A stretch of 7,068 nt of DNA from contig JAITBO010000121.1 of assembly GCA_031283505.1 (NCBI GenBank), forward strand, positions 1 through 7,068, given 5' to 3'. Position numbers and translations under genes: made by a program. Of this stretch, positions 1-6,578 are shown piece by piece. The notes beneath the pieces were generated by a model that worked only from the letters and a program-made list of their open reading frames with translations, had not been told where the DNA came from and searched no databases. How positions within the stretch are numbered: the stretch's first letter is position 1; every line of letters starts with the position of its first letter. The DNA is from Treponema sp. (GTDB lineage Bacteria; Spirochaetota; Spirochaetia; Treponematales; Breznakiellaceae).

Positions 1-936
1 GTCCTGGGGAACGGCATAGGGGGCTTTGAAGTGGTTTCCGAATCCTTTAGGAAACTCTTTGAGTCGGGACCCAAGCGTATGCTTCCCCTCACCGTGCCCA
101 TGATGATAGGCAACGAAGCGGCGGGCAACATCTCCATGCTCTACGGGATCAAGGGGCCGGCCTATACCCAGGTGACCGCCTGTGCTTCCGGCACCGACGC
201 TTTGGGACAGGCTCTGGACCTGATCCGCGCTGGCCGCTGCGATGTGGTGATCGCCGGAGGAACCGAGTCTTGCATAGTCCCCTTTGCCGTAGGGGGGTTC
301 AATATGCTCAAGGCCCTGTCCACCAGACACAACGGCGACCCGGAAAAGGCAAGCCGCCCCTTTGACGCGGATCGGGACGGCTTTGTCCTGGCCGAAGGCG
401 CGGGGATTCTGGTCCTGGAAAGTGAGGATCACGCGAAGGGGCGGGACGCGGAAATTCTGGCGGAATTCGCCGGTTACGGTGGCAGCGCCGACGCTTACCA
501 TATCACCTCTCCGGAGCCTTCGGGAGCGGGGGGCGGGCGGGCCATTAAACTGGCCCTGGCGGATGCGGGGCTGGAGGCCGAAGACATCCAATACTACAAC
601 GCCCATGGAACTTCCACAGAGTTGAACGATCTCACGGAGACCAGAATGATTAAAGAAGCTTTTGGCCCCCACGCATATAAGATGAAGGTTTCCAGTACCA
701 AGAGCATGACCGGCCACTGCATAGCCGGAGGCGGCGGGATAGAGGCTATAGCCTGCATTCTGGCTATACGGGAGGGCTTCCTCCCTCCCACCATCAACCT
801 GGACAACCCGGATCCCGCCTGCGATCTGGACTATGTGCCCAATAAGGTTCAGTACGGGGAGATCAACGCCGCCGTCTCGGGTTCCCTGGGATTCGGGGGG
901 CACAACGGGGTGGTAGTTTTCAGGAGGTATCCATGA
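1..936 (+). CDS. fabF: Beta-ketoacyl-ACP synthase II, 5' end outside window
   Basis: Condenses malonyl-ACP with a growing acyl-ACP in the cytosolic type II fatty-acid elongation cycle. The reading frame is open from base 1, so the start and roughly the first 100 residues of a protein usually about 410 residues long lie outside the window; 311 residues are visible. The thiolase-fold catalytic residues are all present: the nucleophilic Cys in TACASGTDA (codon 181-183), the first His in NAHGTST (604-606), the Lys in SSTKSMTGH (700-702) and the second His in the same motif (715-717). The C-terminal GFGGHNGVVVFRR is typical of FabF. The glycine-rich stretch after the second His reads CIAGGGGIEA, where E. 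coli has LLGAAG, a mild variation. The stop overlaps the fabZ start by 4 nt (ATGA). FabB is the main alternative name; the operon setting and motifs favour FabF. Confidence 0.95.
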   Translation, partial: VLGNGIGGFEVVSESFRKLFESGPKRMLPLTVPMMIGNEAAGNISMLYGIKGPAYTQVTACASGTDALGQALDLIRAGRCDVVIAGGTESCIVPFAVGGFNMLKALSTRHNGDPEKASRPFDADRDGFVLAEGAGILVLESEDHAKGRDAEILAEFAGYGGSADAYHITSPEPSGAGGGRAIKLALADAGLEAEDIQYYNAHGTSTELNDLTETRMIKEAFGPHAYKMKVSSTKSMTGHCIAGGGGIEAIACILAIREGFLPPTINLDNPDPACDLDYVPNKVQYGEINAAVSGSLGFGGHNGVVVFRRYP

Positions 937-1385
937 GCGAAGACCTGCACAGGGAACGTGGAGAAATAGAAGGACTCCTTCCCCACCGGGACCCTTTCCT
1001 TTTTGTGGACGAGATAATCAGCGCCGGTAAAGAGAAGATAAGCGCCCGCCATGTTTTCTCCGAAGGGGAATTCTTCTTTAAGGGGCATTTCCCCCAATAC
1101 CCGGTGGTGCCGGGGGTGATCCTCGTGGAAACTATGGCCCAGTCGGGCGGCGCGGGCCTGCGGAAGCTGGGCCTCCTTGGAGGGGACGCCCTCTTTTTCC
1201 TGGCCTCCGTGGACAAAGTGAAGTTCCGCCGCCAGGTGCTGCCTGGCGAGGAGGTCCGCTGTGAAATCGAGAACCTGCGGGTCTCCCAACGGATGATCAA
1301 ACAGGCCGGCAAAGCCTATGTGGGCGACGAACTGGCCGCCGAAGCCGAGTGGCTATGCCTGGTTTCCGGCGAGAAAACGCCATGA
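933..1385 (+). CDS. fabZ: 3-hydroxyacyl-ACP dehydratase FabZ
   Basis: Removes water from 3-hydroxyacyl-ACP to give trans-2-enoyl-ACP, the substrate of the enoyl reductase encoded next. The protein has 150 residues, normal for this single hot-dog-fold family. It shows the N-terminal LLPHRDPFLFVDEI motif (residues 15-28) and the active-site segment GHFPQYPVVPGVILVETMAQ (51-70), with the expected catalytic His52 and Glu66. The start is the ATG overlapping the fabF stop, preceded by a strong AGGAGG at 922-927 with a 5-nt spacer, so the two genes are probably translationally coupled. FabA is unlikely: the length and motif wording fit FabZ, and no FabA/FabB pair is seen. Nothing in the sequence suggests it is damaged. 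Confidence 0.96.
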   Translation: MSEDLHRERGEIEGLLPHRDPFLFVDEIISAGKEKISARHVFSEGEFFFKGHFPQYPVVPGVILVETMAQSGGAGLRKLGLLGGDALFFLASVDKVKFRRQVLPGEEVRCEIENLRVSQRMIKQAGKAYVGDELAAEAEWLCLVSGEKTP

Positions 1386-1451
1386 CCGGGAAGTACATTC
1401 ACTTGCCGGTATTAAATCCCTCTATAGGAACAGGACGAACAGGAGATACCT

Positions 1452-2744
1452 ATGATTCTTAAACCGATGATACGGAACAACATCTGTCTCAACAGCCATC
1501 CCCAGGGCTGCGCCAAAGTGGTGCGGGACGAAATTGAATATGTAAGGCAACATTTAGCTACCGGACGTCAAGTTGCCGGGCAACAAGTTGCCTGGCAGAA
1601 AACTGCCGGGCAGAAAACTGCCTGTGGGGAAGGGATTCCCAGGTTGGCGCTGGTGGTGGGCTGTTCCACCGGGTACGGCCTGGCAAGCCGCGTCGCCGCA
1701 GCTTTCGGCTATGGGGCGGCCACCGTGGGAGTTTCTCTGGAAAAGCCGGCTTCGGCGGCTAAACCGGGGACCCCCGGGTGGTACAACAACCGCGTCTTCG
1801 ATATGGAAGCCGTCAAGGGGGGGATCCCCGCCAGGACCCTGAACGGGGACGCATTCTCCTTTGAGATGAAGACCACCGCTGCCGCCGCCGTCCGGGAAGC
1901 CGCCGCCGCCGCAGGGATTCCCCCGATGATAGACCTCTTCGTCTACTCCCTAGCCTCCCCGGTCAGGACTGATCCCCGGAACGGGACGATGTACCGGTCA
2001 GTGATCAAACCCATAGGGAAGATCTATACGGGGAAGACCCTGGATATGCTCACCGGGAAGATCTCCGTTGCCAGCATGGAACCCGCATTGAAAGAAGAGA
2101 TCGACGATACGGTCAAGGTCATGGGCGGCGAAGACTGGGAACTCTGGATCGAAGCCCTGGAAAAGGAAGGGGTCCTTTCCCCCTCGGTCAGGACCGTGGC
2201 CTATACCTACATAGGCCCCGAACTCTCCTGGCCCATCTACAAAAACGGTTCCATAGGCCGGGCCAAAGAAGACCTGGAACGGGCGTGCGGGGCCATAAAC
2301 GGACGCTTCGCCGGTGAAGGCGGCTCCGGACGGCGGGCCTGGGTTTCGGTCAACAAGGCCCTGGTCACCCGTGCCAGCGCGGTCATCCCCATCATCCCCC
2401 TCTACGTGTCCTGCCTCTTTAAGGTGATGAAGGAAAAGGGCCTCCACGAAGGCTGCATAGAACAAATCGTCAGGCTCTACAAGGAGCGGCTCTACACTCC
2501 CCAAGGGGCGCGGGACCCGGCCAAAGTCCCCGTAGACGGCGAAGGCCGCATACGCCTTGACGACCGGGAAATGCGGGAAAATATCCAGGAAGAAACGGCG
2601 GCCCTGATGGAAAAGGTGACCGAAGAGAACGTTTTTACCGTCTCGGATGCCGGCGGTTTCAGACATGACTTTCTTGAAGCCCACGGATTCGATGTTCCCG
2701 GCATTGATTATGATCTTGAAGTTGACCCTGCGGTTGTAGTGTAA
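1452..2744 (+). CDS. fabV: Trans-2-enoyl-ACP/CoA reductase (FabV/Ter family)
   Basis: NAD(P)H-dependent reduction of the trans-2 double bond, the last step of each elongation round. The N-terminus (KPMIRNNICLNSHPQGC) is the family hallmark. The Rossmann cofactor loop VVGCSTGYGLASR is at residues 68-80, YSLASPVRTDP at 165-175, the catalytic Tyr263-x8-Lys272 pair in IYKNGSIGRAK, and SVNKALVTRASAVIPIIPLY at 299-318. At 430 residues it is longer than the roughly 400 usual in the family; much of the excess is a four-copy pentapeptide repeat at 39-58, plus a few extra residues near 352-358. ATG 1452 follows AGGAG (1441-1445) at 6 nt. FabV members work on ACP or CoA thioesters; the best-known Treponema homologue is a crotonyl-CoA reductase. 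Lying between fabZ and accB, this one probably serves fatty-acid synthesis, though a CoA-linked role is not excluded. Other FabV proteins confer triclosan tolerance. Confidence 0.94.
   Translation: MILKPMIRNNICLNSHPQGCAKVVRDEIEYVRQHLATGRQVAGQQVAWQKTAGQKTACGEGIPRLALVVGCSTGYGLASRVAAAFGYGAATVGVSLEKPASAAKPGTPGWYNNRVFDMEAVKGGIPARTLNGDAFSFEMKTTAAAAVREAAAAAGIPPMIDLFVYSLASPVRTDPRNGTMYRSVIKPIGKIYTGKTLDMLTGKISVASMEPALKEEIDDTVKVMGGEDWELWIEALEKEGVLSPSVRTVAYTYIGPELSWPIYKNGSIGRAKEDLERACGAINGRFAGEGGSGRRAWVSVNKALVTRASAVIPIIPLYVSCLFKVMKEKGLHEGCIEQIVRLYKERLYTPQGARDPAKVPVDGEGRIRLDDREMRENIQEETAALMEKVTEENVFTVSDAGGFRHDFLEAHGFDVPGIDYDLEVDPAVVV
1567..1626 (+). repeat. Four 15-nt tandem repeats inside fabV
   Basis: Four consecutive 15-nt units lie at 1567-1581, 1582-1596, 1597-1611 and 1612-1626. 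Units 1 and 2 share AAGTTGCC, units 3 and 4 share AGAAAACTGCC, and units 1 and 3 end in GCCGGGC. Read in the fabV frame they encode the pentapeptides RQVAG, QQVAW, QKTAG and QKTAC (residues 39-58). The block sits between the N-terminal helix and the first Rossmann strand, where the recalled T. denticola homologue has a short linker. Because the unit is a multiple of three, copy-number change would keep the frame. Confidence 0.9.
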
Positions 2745-2775
2745 ACCGGAAGCCGCCGGAGTCCAGGAGTTTCTC

Positions 2776-3264
2776 ATGAACGAAGAATTGATAAAAAATC
2801 TTATAGACAAATTCAGCGCCAGCCAGGTGGCGGAGCTTGATATAGAGGAAGGGTCCCTGCATATAGTCTTACGGAAGGAATGCGCCGTCCGTCCCGCGCA
2901 TCTGACCGCCGCCGTTCCCGCAGCGCTTCCTTCCCCGGTAACTTCCGCAGCCTCGGCGGAAGGGGCGGTTCATCTGGGGCTCCCGGTTACCGGAACCGCC
3001 GCAGTTCCCGGTTCAGGCGCGGCGGGGGAAACCATCACCAGCCCTATCGTGGCGACTTTCTACGCCGCCCCCGGACCTGACGCCCCTCCCTTTGTGACGG
3101 CGGGCAAGAACGTGAAGGCCGGAGAAACCCTCTGCATCCTTGAAGCCATGAAGATGATGAATCATCTGGAGGCGGAGTTTGACTGCGAGATTCTGGCGGT
3201 CAGGGCCGGAAGCGGGGATCTGGTGGAGTACGGTCAGGTCCTGTTTGAAGTAAAACGGCTTTAG
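2776..3264 (+). CDS. accB: Biotin carboxyl carrier protein of acetyl-CoA carboxylase
   Basis: Carries the biotin that shuttles CO2 from AccC to the AccD/AccA carboxyltransferase. The protein has 162 residues in the usual three parts: an N-terminal helical region (1-35, MNEELIKNLIDKF onward), an Ala/Pro/Gly-rich flexible linker (about 40-86) and a C-terminal biotinyl domain (87-162). The biotinylation motif is EAMKMMN, with the acceptor Lys126 (codon 3151-3153). The SPIVATFYAAPGPDAPPFV segment ahead of it is typical of bacterial BCCP. ATG 2776 has AGGAG at 2765-2769 with a 6-nt spacer and lies 31 nt after fabV. The biotin ligase needed to load it is not in the window. Propionyl-CoA or pyruvate carboxylase carriers are much less likely, given the four acc genes in a row. 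Confidence 0.96.
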   Translation: MNEELIKNLIDKFSASQVAELDIEEGSLHIVLRKECAVRPAHLTAAVPAALPSPVTSAASAEGAVHLGLPVTGTAAVPGSGAAGETITSPIVATFYAAPGPDAPPFVTAGKNVKAGETLCILEAMKMMNHLEAEFDCEILAVRAGSGDLVEYGQVLFEVKRL

Positions 3265-3273
3265 GACGGAAAG

Positions 3274-4611
3274 GTGATTAAACGACTGCTTGTCGCCAAC
3301 CGTGGGGAAATCGCGGTCCGCATCATCCGGACCTGCCGGGAAATGGGGATCAAAACTACGGCGGTATACTCCACCGCAGACAAGGACAGCCTTCCGGTCA
3401 GAATGGCGGACCGGGCCGTCTGCATAGGACCGCCCCCCTCCTCTCAAAGTTACCTCGCCGGCAGCAATCTGATCATGGCAGCGATCAATACGGGTTGTGA
3501 GGCCGTACATCCGGGGGTAGGTTTTCTTTCGGAGAACGCCGGTTTTGCCCGCCTGGTCCGGGACAAGGGCCTCGTGTTTATAGGCCCGGACCCCGGCGTG
3601 ATAGAACTCCTGGGCGACAAGGTCCGGGCCAGGGAAACCGCCCGGCGTTTCGGCCTTCCGGTTACCCCGGGAAGTCCGGGCGCGGTGGCCTCCGCAGCCG
3701 AAGCCGCCGCAGTGATTAGGGAACTGGGCTTTCCGGTCATCATCAAGGCTGCCGCCGGGGGCGGCGGTAAGGGTATGCGCATAGTCCGCAGGCAGGAGGA
3801 AGTGGCCGAAAACCTGAGCCTTGCGAGCCGGGAGGCGGAATCCAACTTTGCCGACGGGACGGTGTTCATCGAGCGCTACCTGGAAAACCCCCGGCACGTG
3901 GAACTCCAGATTCTCGCCGACGGCAAAGGGACTGTGACGATTCTGGGGGAACGGGACTGTTCGGTACAGAAGAACCACCAGAAGCTCATAGAGGAAAGCC
4001 CTTCGCCGGGGGTCTCGGAGAATATGCGCCGCCGCATGACAGAAGGGGCGGTCCGTATGTTCCGGGAAATCGGCTATACCGGGGCGGGGACCATCGAATT
4101 CCTCGTCGAAGGGGAGAACTTCTATTTTATGGAGGTAAACGCCAGGGTACAGGTGGAACATCCGGTGAGCGAAGCCGTCACGGACACGGACATCATACGC
4201 CAGCAGATACTCTCCTGTACCGAAGGGCGCATGGAGGTCGAAGGCGGGGAGCTACCCCTACGCGGCTGGGCCATGGAGTGCCGGATCAACGCCCTTTCTC
4301 CGGGCAGGATCACCCGGCTGGAAGTCCCCGGCGGGCCCGGTGTCAGGTTCGATTCGTTTTTATACAACGGATGTACCGTGCCCCCCTACTACGATTCCAT
4401 GACGGCGAAAGTCATCGTCCATGGGAAGAACCGGGGCAGGGCGCTGGAACGGATGAGCCGGGCTTTGGAGGAACTGGTCATCGAAGGAATAAAGACCAAC
4501 AAAGAAATGCAGCAGTGGATCATCAAACACGACACTTTCCGTTCCGGCTGTTTCGGAACGGCTTATTACGGCGAAATAGCTGGGGAGATTGAATATGCCT
4601 TCCGGTCATAA
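3274..4611 (+). CDS. accC: Acetyl-CoA carboxylase, biotin carboxylase subunit
   Basis: ATP-dependent carboxylation of the biotin on AccB using bicarbonate. The protein has 445 residues. The N-terminal biotin-carboxylase domain (MIKRLLVANRGEIAVR) is followed by an ATP-grasp fold with the glycine-rich loop KAAAGGGGKGMRIV (158-171), the metal and catalytic region FMEVNARVQVEHPVSE (285-300, with the conserved Glu287, Asn289 and Arg291), and a C-terminal domain starting with MECRINA (334-340). The start is GTG at 3274, not ATG: it gives exactly the family N-terminus, sits 9 nt after accB and follows a GGACGGA ribosome-binding stretch. After ECRINA the usual EDPxxxFxP segment is missing and the chain goes straight into LSPGRIT, a loop about 7 residues shorter than in E. 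coli. The biotin-site segment reads QKNHQK rather than QRRHQK. It overlaps accD by 17 nt. Confidence 0.96.
   Translation: MIKRLLVANRGEIAVRIIRTCREMGIKTTAVYSTADKDSLPVRMADRAVCIGPPPSSQSYLAGSNLIMAAINTGCEAVHPGVGFLSENAGFARLVRDKGLVFIGPDPGVIELLGDKVRARETARRFGLPVTPGSPGAVASAAEAAAVIRELGFPVIIKAAAGGGGKGMRIVRRQEEVAENLSLASREAESNFADGTVFIERYLENPRHVELQILADGKGTVTILGERDCSVQKNHQKLIEESPSPGVSENMRRRMTEGAVRMFREIGYTGAGTIEFLVEGENFYFMEVNARVQVEHPVSEAVTDTDIIRQQILSCTEGRMEVEGGELPLRGWAMECRINALSPGRITRLEVPGGPGVRFDSFLYNGCTVPPYYDSMTAKVIVHGKNRGRALERMSRALEELVIEGIKTNKEMQQWIIKHDTFRSGCFGTAYYGEIAGEIEYAFRS
4582..4587 (+). promoter_or_regulatory. Ribosome binding site that fixes the accD start
   Basis: GGGGAG lies inside the end of accC. 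It is 7 nt from ATG 4595 but only 1 nt from the in-frame TTG at 4589, so ATG 4595 is the likely accD start. This makes accD two residues shorter than the longest open frame. Confidence 0.7.
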
Positions 4612-5392
4612 CGGCGTCTGTCCGTCCTGTAGCGCCCGGCACGAAGAAGAAGCCCTCAGGGAAGCCTTGAGGACCTGCCCGTCCTGTGGTCATCACTACC
4701 GCATGGAACCCGTCGAACGGCTGCTCTACCTTGCGGATTCGGGCAGCTTCAGGGAATTTTCCGCCAACCTGCGTTCCCTCAACCCCATAGACCTCTTGGG
4801 ATATGAGGAAAAGCTGTCCGAAGCGGAAGCCAAGGCCCGGATGAAGGACGCGGTCATCACCGGGACCTGTACTATTGAAGGGAAACCGGCCATTTTGGGC
4901 CTCATGTCTTTCACCTTCATGGGGGGTTCCATGGGCTCCGTCGTGGGAGAGAAGGTCTCCCGGGCCATGCTCAAAGGCGCGGAGGAGAAAACCCCGGTGA
5001 TCATCTACACCACATCCGGCGGCGCCCGTATGCAGGAGGGGATCTTCTCCCTTATGCAGATGGCCAAAACCGCAAGCGCTGCGGCAGAGCTGGACAAAGC
5101 GGCGGTTCCCCTTTTCATCGTCCTCTGCGATCCTACCACCGGCGGGGTCACCGCATCCTTCGCCATGCTCGCCGACGTGACTATCGCTGAACCCGGCGCT
5201 CTGGTCGGTTTCGCCGGTCCACGGGTCATAGAAGGAACCATCAGGCAGACCCTTCCGGAAGGTTTCCAGCGGGCGGAATTCCAACTGGAAAAGGGCTTTG
5301 TGGACCTCATCGTTCCGCGAAAGGACCAGAAGAAACTCCTTTCCACCCTGATAGACCTGCACCGGGAGCGCCACAACGGAGAGATTGCATAA
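4595..5392 (+). CDS. accD: Acetyl-CoA carboxylase carboxyltransferase subunit beta
   Basis: With AccA it forms the carboxyltransferase that moves CO2 from biotin to acetyl-CoA, yielding malonyl-CoA. From ATG 4595 it has 265 residues, shorter than the 304 of E. coli mainly because the tail ahead of the zinc ribbon is short. The four zinc cysteines are intact (Cys9, 12, 28 and 31; C-x2-C-x15-C-x2-C). The crotonase-like domain follows, with FMGGSMGSVVGEK, SGGARMQEGIFSLMQMAKT, DPTTGGVTASFAML and GFAGPRVIEGTIRQ, all hallmarks of the beta subunit. Its start lies within accC (17-nt overlap) and its stop shares one base with the accA start (TAATG), so the subunits are probably made in step by coupled translation. 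Intact and unambiguous apart from the start choice. Confidence 0.96.
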   Translation: MPSGHNGVCPSCSARHEEEALREALRTCPSCGHHYRMEPVERLLYLADSGSFREFSANLRSLNPIDLLGYEEKLSEAEAKARMKDAVITGTCTIEGKPAILGLMSFTFMGGSMGSVVGEKVSRAMLKGAEEKTPVIIYTTSGGARMQEGIFSLMQMAKTASAAAELDKAAVPLFIVLCDPTTGGVTASFAMLADVTIAEPGALVGFAGPRVIEGTIRQTLPEGFQRAEFQLEKGFVDLIVPRKDQKKLLSTLIDLHRERHNGEIA

Positions 5393-6315
5393 TGAATGCC
5401 GATTTACTTGCCGGTAAAATAGAAGAACTCAAAAAGCTGATGGCCACATCGGGGATCAGCGCTCAGGAAGAACTGGAACAGATTGAAACGAAGATTCGCG
5501 CCGGTTCCCGGGCGGAAGCCGCCTGGAAGCGCGTGGAACTGGCCCGTCACAGCGACCGGCCCTATGCCATGGACTACATTACGCGGATCTTCGATTCCTT
5601 TATCGAACTTCACGGTGACCGCTGTTTCGGCGACGACCCCGCGTTAATCGGCGGCCTGGGCTTCCTCGCGGGCCGTCCGGTTACCATTCTTGCCAACCAG
5701 AAGGGCCGGAACCTTAAAGAAAATATGCGCCGCAACCACGGCATGGCCAATCCGGAAGGGTACCGGAAAGCCCTGCGCCTGGCTAGGGAAGCCGAAAAAT
5801 TCGGCAGGCCCATCGTCACCTTCGTGGACACTTCCGGCGCTTACCCCGGCCTGGGCGCGGAGGAACGGGGTATAGGGGAAGCCATTGCCCGGAACCTGCG
5901 GGACTTCAGCCAGCTAAAAACCCCGATAGTGTGCATCATCATCGGCGAAGGCGGATCGGGTGGCGCTCTGGGCATCTGCGTGGGCGACAAAATCTATATG
6001 CTGGAAAACGCCATCTACTCGGTGATAAGCCCCGAAGGGGGCGCTTCCATCCTCCTCCGGGACGCCGGTAAGGCCAAGGACGCCGCAGCCATGCTCCGCA
6101 TCACCAGCGCGGACCTTCTGGAATTCAAGGTGATCAACGGCGTCATCCCCGAACCCCCGGAGGGCGCCCACACGGACCCGGACGGCATGGCCCGGACTAT
6201 CAAGGACCTCCTGGTACGGGAACTGGAAGACCTTACAAGCCGGACTCCTTCTGTACTGGCGCGCTACCGGAACCAAAAAATAAGGAAGATAGGGCACTGG
6301 AACGAGGGCGGATAA
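5392..6315 (+). CDS. accA: Acetyl-CoA carboxylase carboxyltransferase subunit alpha
   Basis: Partner of AccD in the carboxyltransferase tetramer. The protein has 307 residues, close to the 319 of E. coli and including the N-terminal helical region (about 1-57) that some shorter homologues lack. Core motifs are RPYAMDYITRIFDSFIELHGD (57-77), NQKGRNLKENMRRNHGMANPEGYRKALRL (102-130), VDTSGAYPGLGAEERG (145-160), the oxyanion-hole stretch GEGGSGGALG (185-194) and YSVISPEGGASILLRD (209-224). Two small changes from E. coli are DTSGAYPG for DTPGAYPG and SPEGGAS for SPEGCAS. GGAGAG at 5378-5383 precedes the ATG by 8 nt. It is the last gene of the operon; a weak terminator-like structure begins about 57 nt downstream. 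Confidence 0.96.
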   Translation: MNADLLAGKIEELKKLMATSGISAQEELEQIETKIRAGSRAEAAWKRVELARHSDRPYAMDYITRIFDSFIELHGDRCFGDDPALIGGLGFLAGRPVTILANQKGRNLKENMRRNHGMANPEGYRKALRLAREAEKFGRPIVTFVDTSGAYPGLGAEERGIGEAIARNLRDFSQLKTPIVCIIIGEGGSGGALGICVGDKIYMLENAIYSVISPEGGASILLRDAGKAKDAAAMLRITSADLLEFKVINGVIPEPPEGAHTDPDGMARTIKDLLVRELEDLTSRTPSVLARYRNQKIRKIGHWNEGG

Positions 6316-6371
6316 GGTTACTGTTTCAAAATATAAAGCTATGGTGTAGTAATTCTGTGGCGATTGTATTT

Positions 6372-6410
6372 CCGTAAACTCAAAAAGAGTGAAATACGGG
6401 CGTATTTTTC
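6372..6410 (+). terminator. Possible weak intrinsic terminator after accA
   Basis: The inverted repeat AAATAC (6392-6397) / GTATTT (6402-6407), loop GGGC, runs into TTTTT at 6405-6409. An overlapping stem CCGTA (6372-6376) / TACGG (6395-6399) with inner ACTC/GAGT (6378-6381/6387-6390) sits just before it. The stems are short and AT-rich, so termination would be weak. The position after the last gene supports the call. Confidence 0.4.
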
Positions 6411-6426
6411 GTAATAACCTTGCTCC

Positions 6427-6480
6427 GGTAATCCTGCTCCGCTCCGGGCTTGAGTAAGCCGGAAAGTTCCCGAAATTACC
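6427..6480. repeat. Nested inverted repeat in the spacer
   Basis: The outer arms GGTAAT (6427-6432) and ATTACC (6475-6480) match exactly. They enclose an inner hairpin, TCCGGGCTT (6443-6451) pairing with AAGCCGGA (6456-6463), with one bulged G and loop GAGT. There is no T-run after it, so it does not look like a terminator. Function unknown. Confidence 0.5.
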
Positions 6481-6518
6481 ATATATAATGTAGCATCATA
6501 AAATCTAACCGTAGCTGT

Positions 6519-6578
6519 GGTTATATACGAGCGGAAGCCGTCGGACCTTTGGTCCGCAGGGATTTCCGCTTGTAAACC
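6519..6578. repeat. Imperfect hairpin at the 3' end of the transposase remnant
   Basis: TACGAGCGGAA (6526-6536) pairs with TTCCGCTTGTA (6564-6574) with one G-U pair, and GGTT (6519-6522) can extend it with AACC (6575-6578). The loop contains its own perfect hairpin, CGGACC (6542-6547), TTT, GGTCCG (6551-6556). It could be part of the original element's end or a terminator of the transposase gene, but no clear T-run follows on either strand. Confidence 0.55.

Larger units (their letters stand above)
6316..6520. other. Non-coding spacer after accA, AT-richer than the operon
   Basis: No open frame with a ribosome site or recognisable protein is seen on either strand. The base composition drops visibly in GC compared with the genes. 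It holds a possible weak terminator (6372-6410) and a nested inverted repeat (6427-6480). I see no tRNA, riboswitch or clear promoter. Confidence 0.6.

Noticed and set aside
1403..1428. Promoter-like TTGCCG and TATAGG between fabZ and fabV
   Set aside because: The spacer is only 14 nt, too short for a standard sigma-70 promoter, and the gene is within a compact operon.
1879..1915. GCC-rich run in fabV as a simple-sequence repeat
   Set aside because: It encodes an Ala-rich helix in a normally aligned part of FabV and is irregular, so GC-biased codon use explains it.
1998..2810. Minus-strand open frame (270 codons) opposite fabV
   Set aside because: Antisense shadow of a conserved gene, with no motif and no plausible ribosome site noted.
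3013..4161. Long minus-strand open frame (382 codons) opposite accB and accC
   Set aside because: It lies wholly opposite two well-supported genes, has no recognisable domain, and is the kind of open antisense frame expected from GC-rich codons.
4589..4594. TTG at 4589 as the accD start
   Set aside because: It leaves only 1 nt between the GGGGAG ribosome site and the start; ATG 4595 has a normal 7-nt spacing.
4523..5374. Minus-strand open frame (283 codons) opposite accD
   Set aside because: Antisense to a gene with all its catalytic and zinc motifs; the translated sequence shows no family features.
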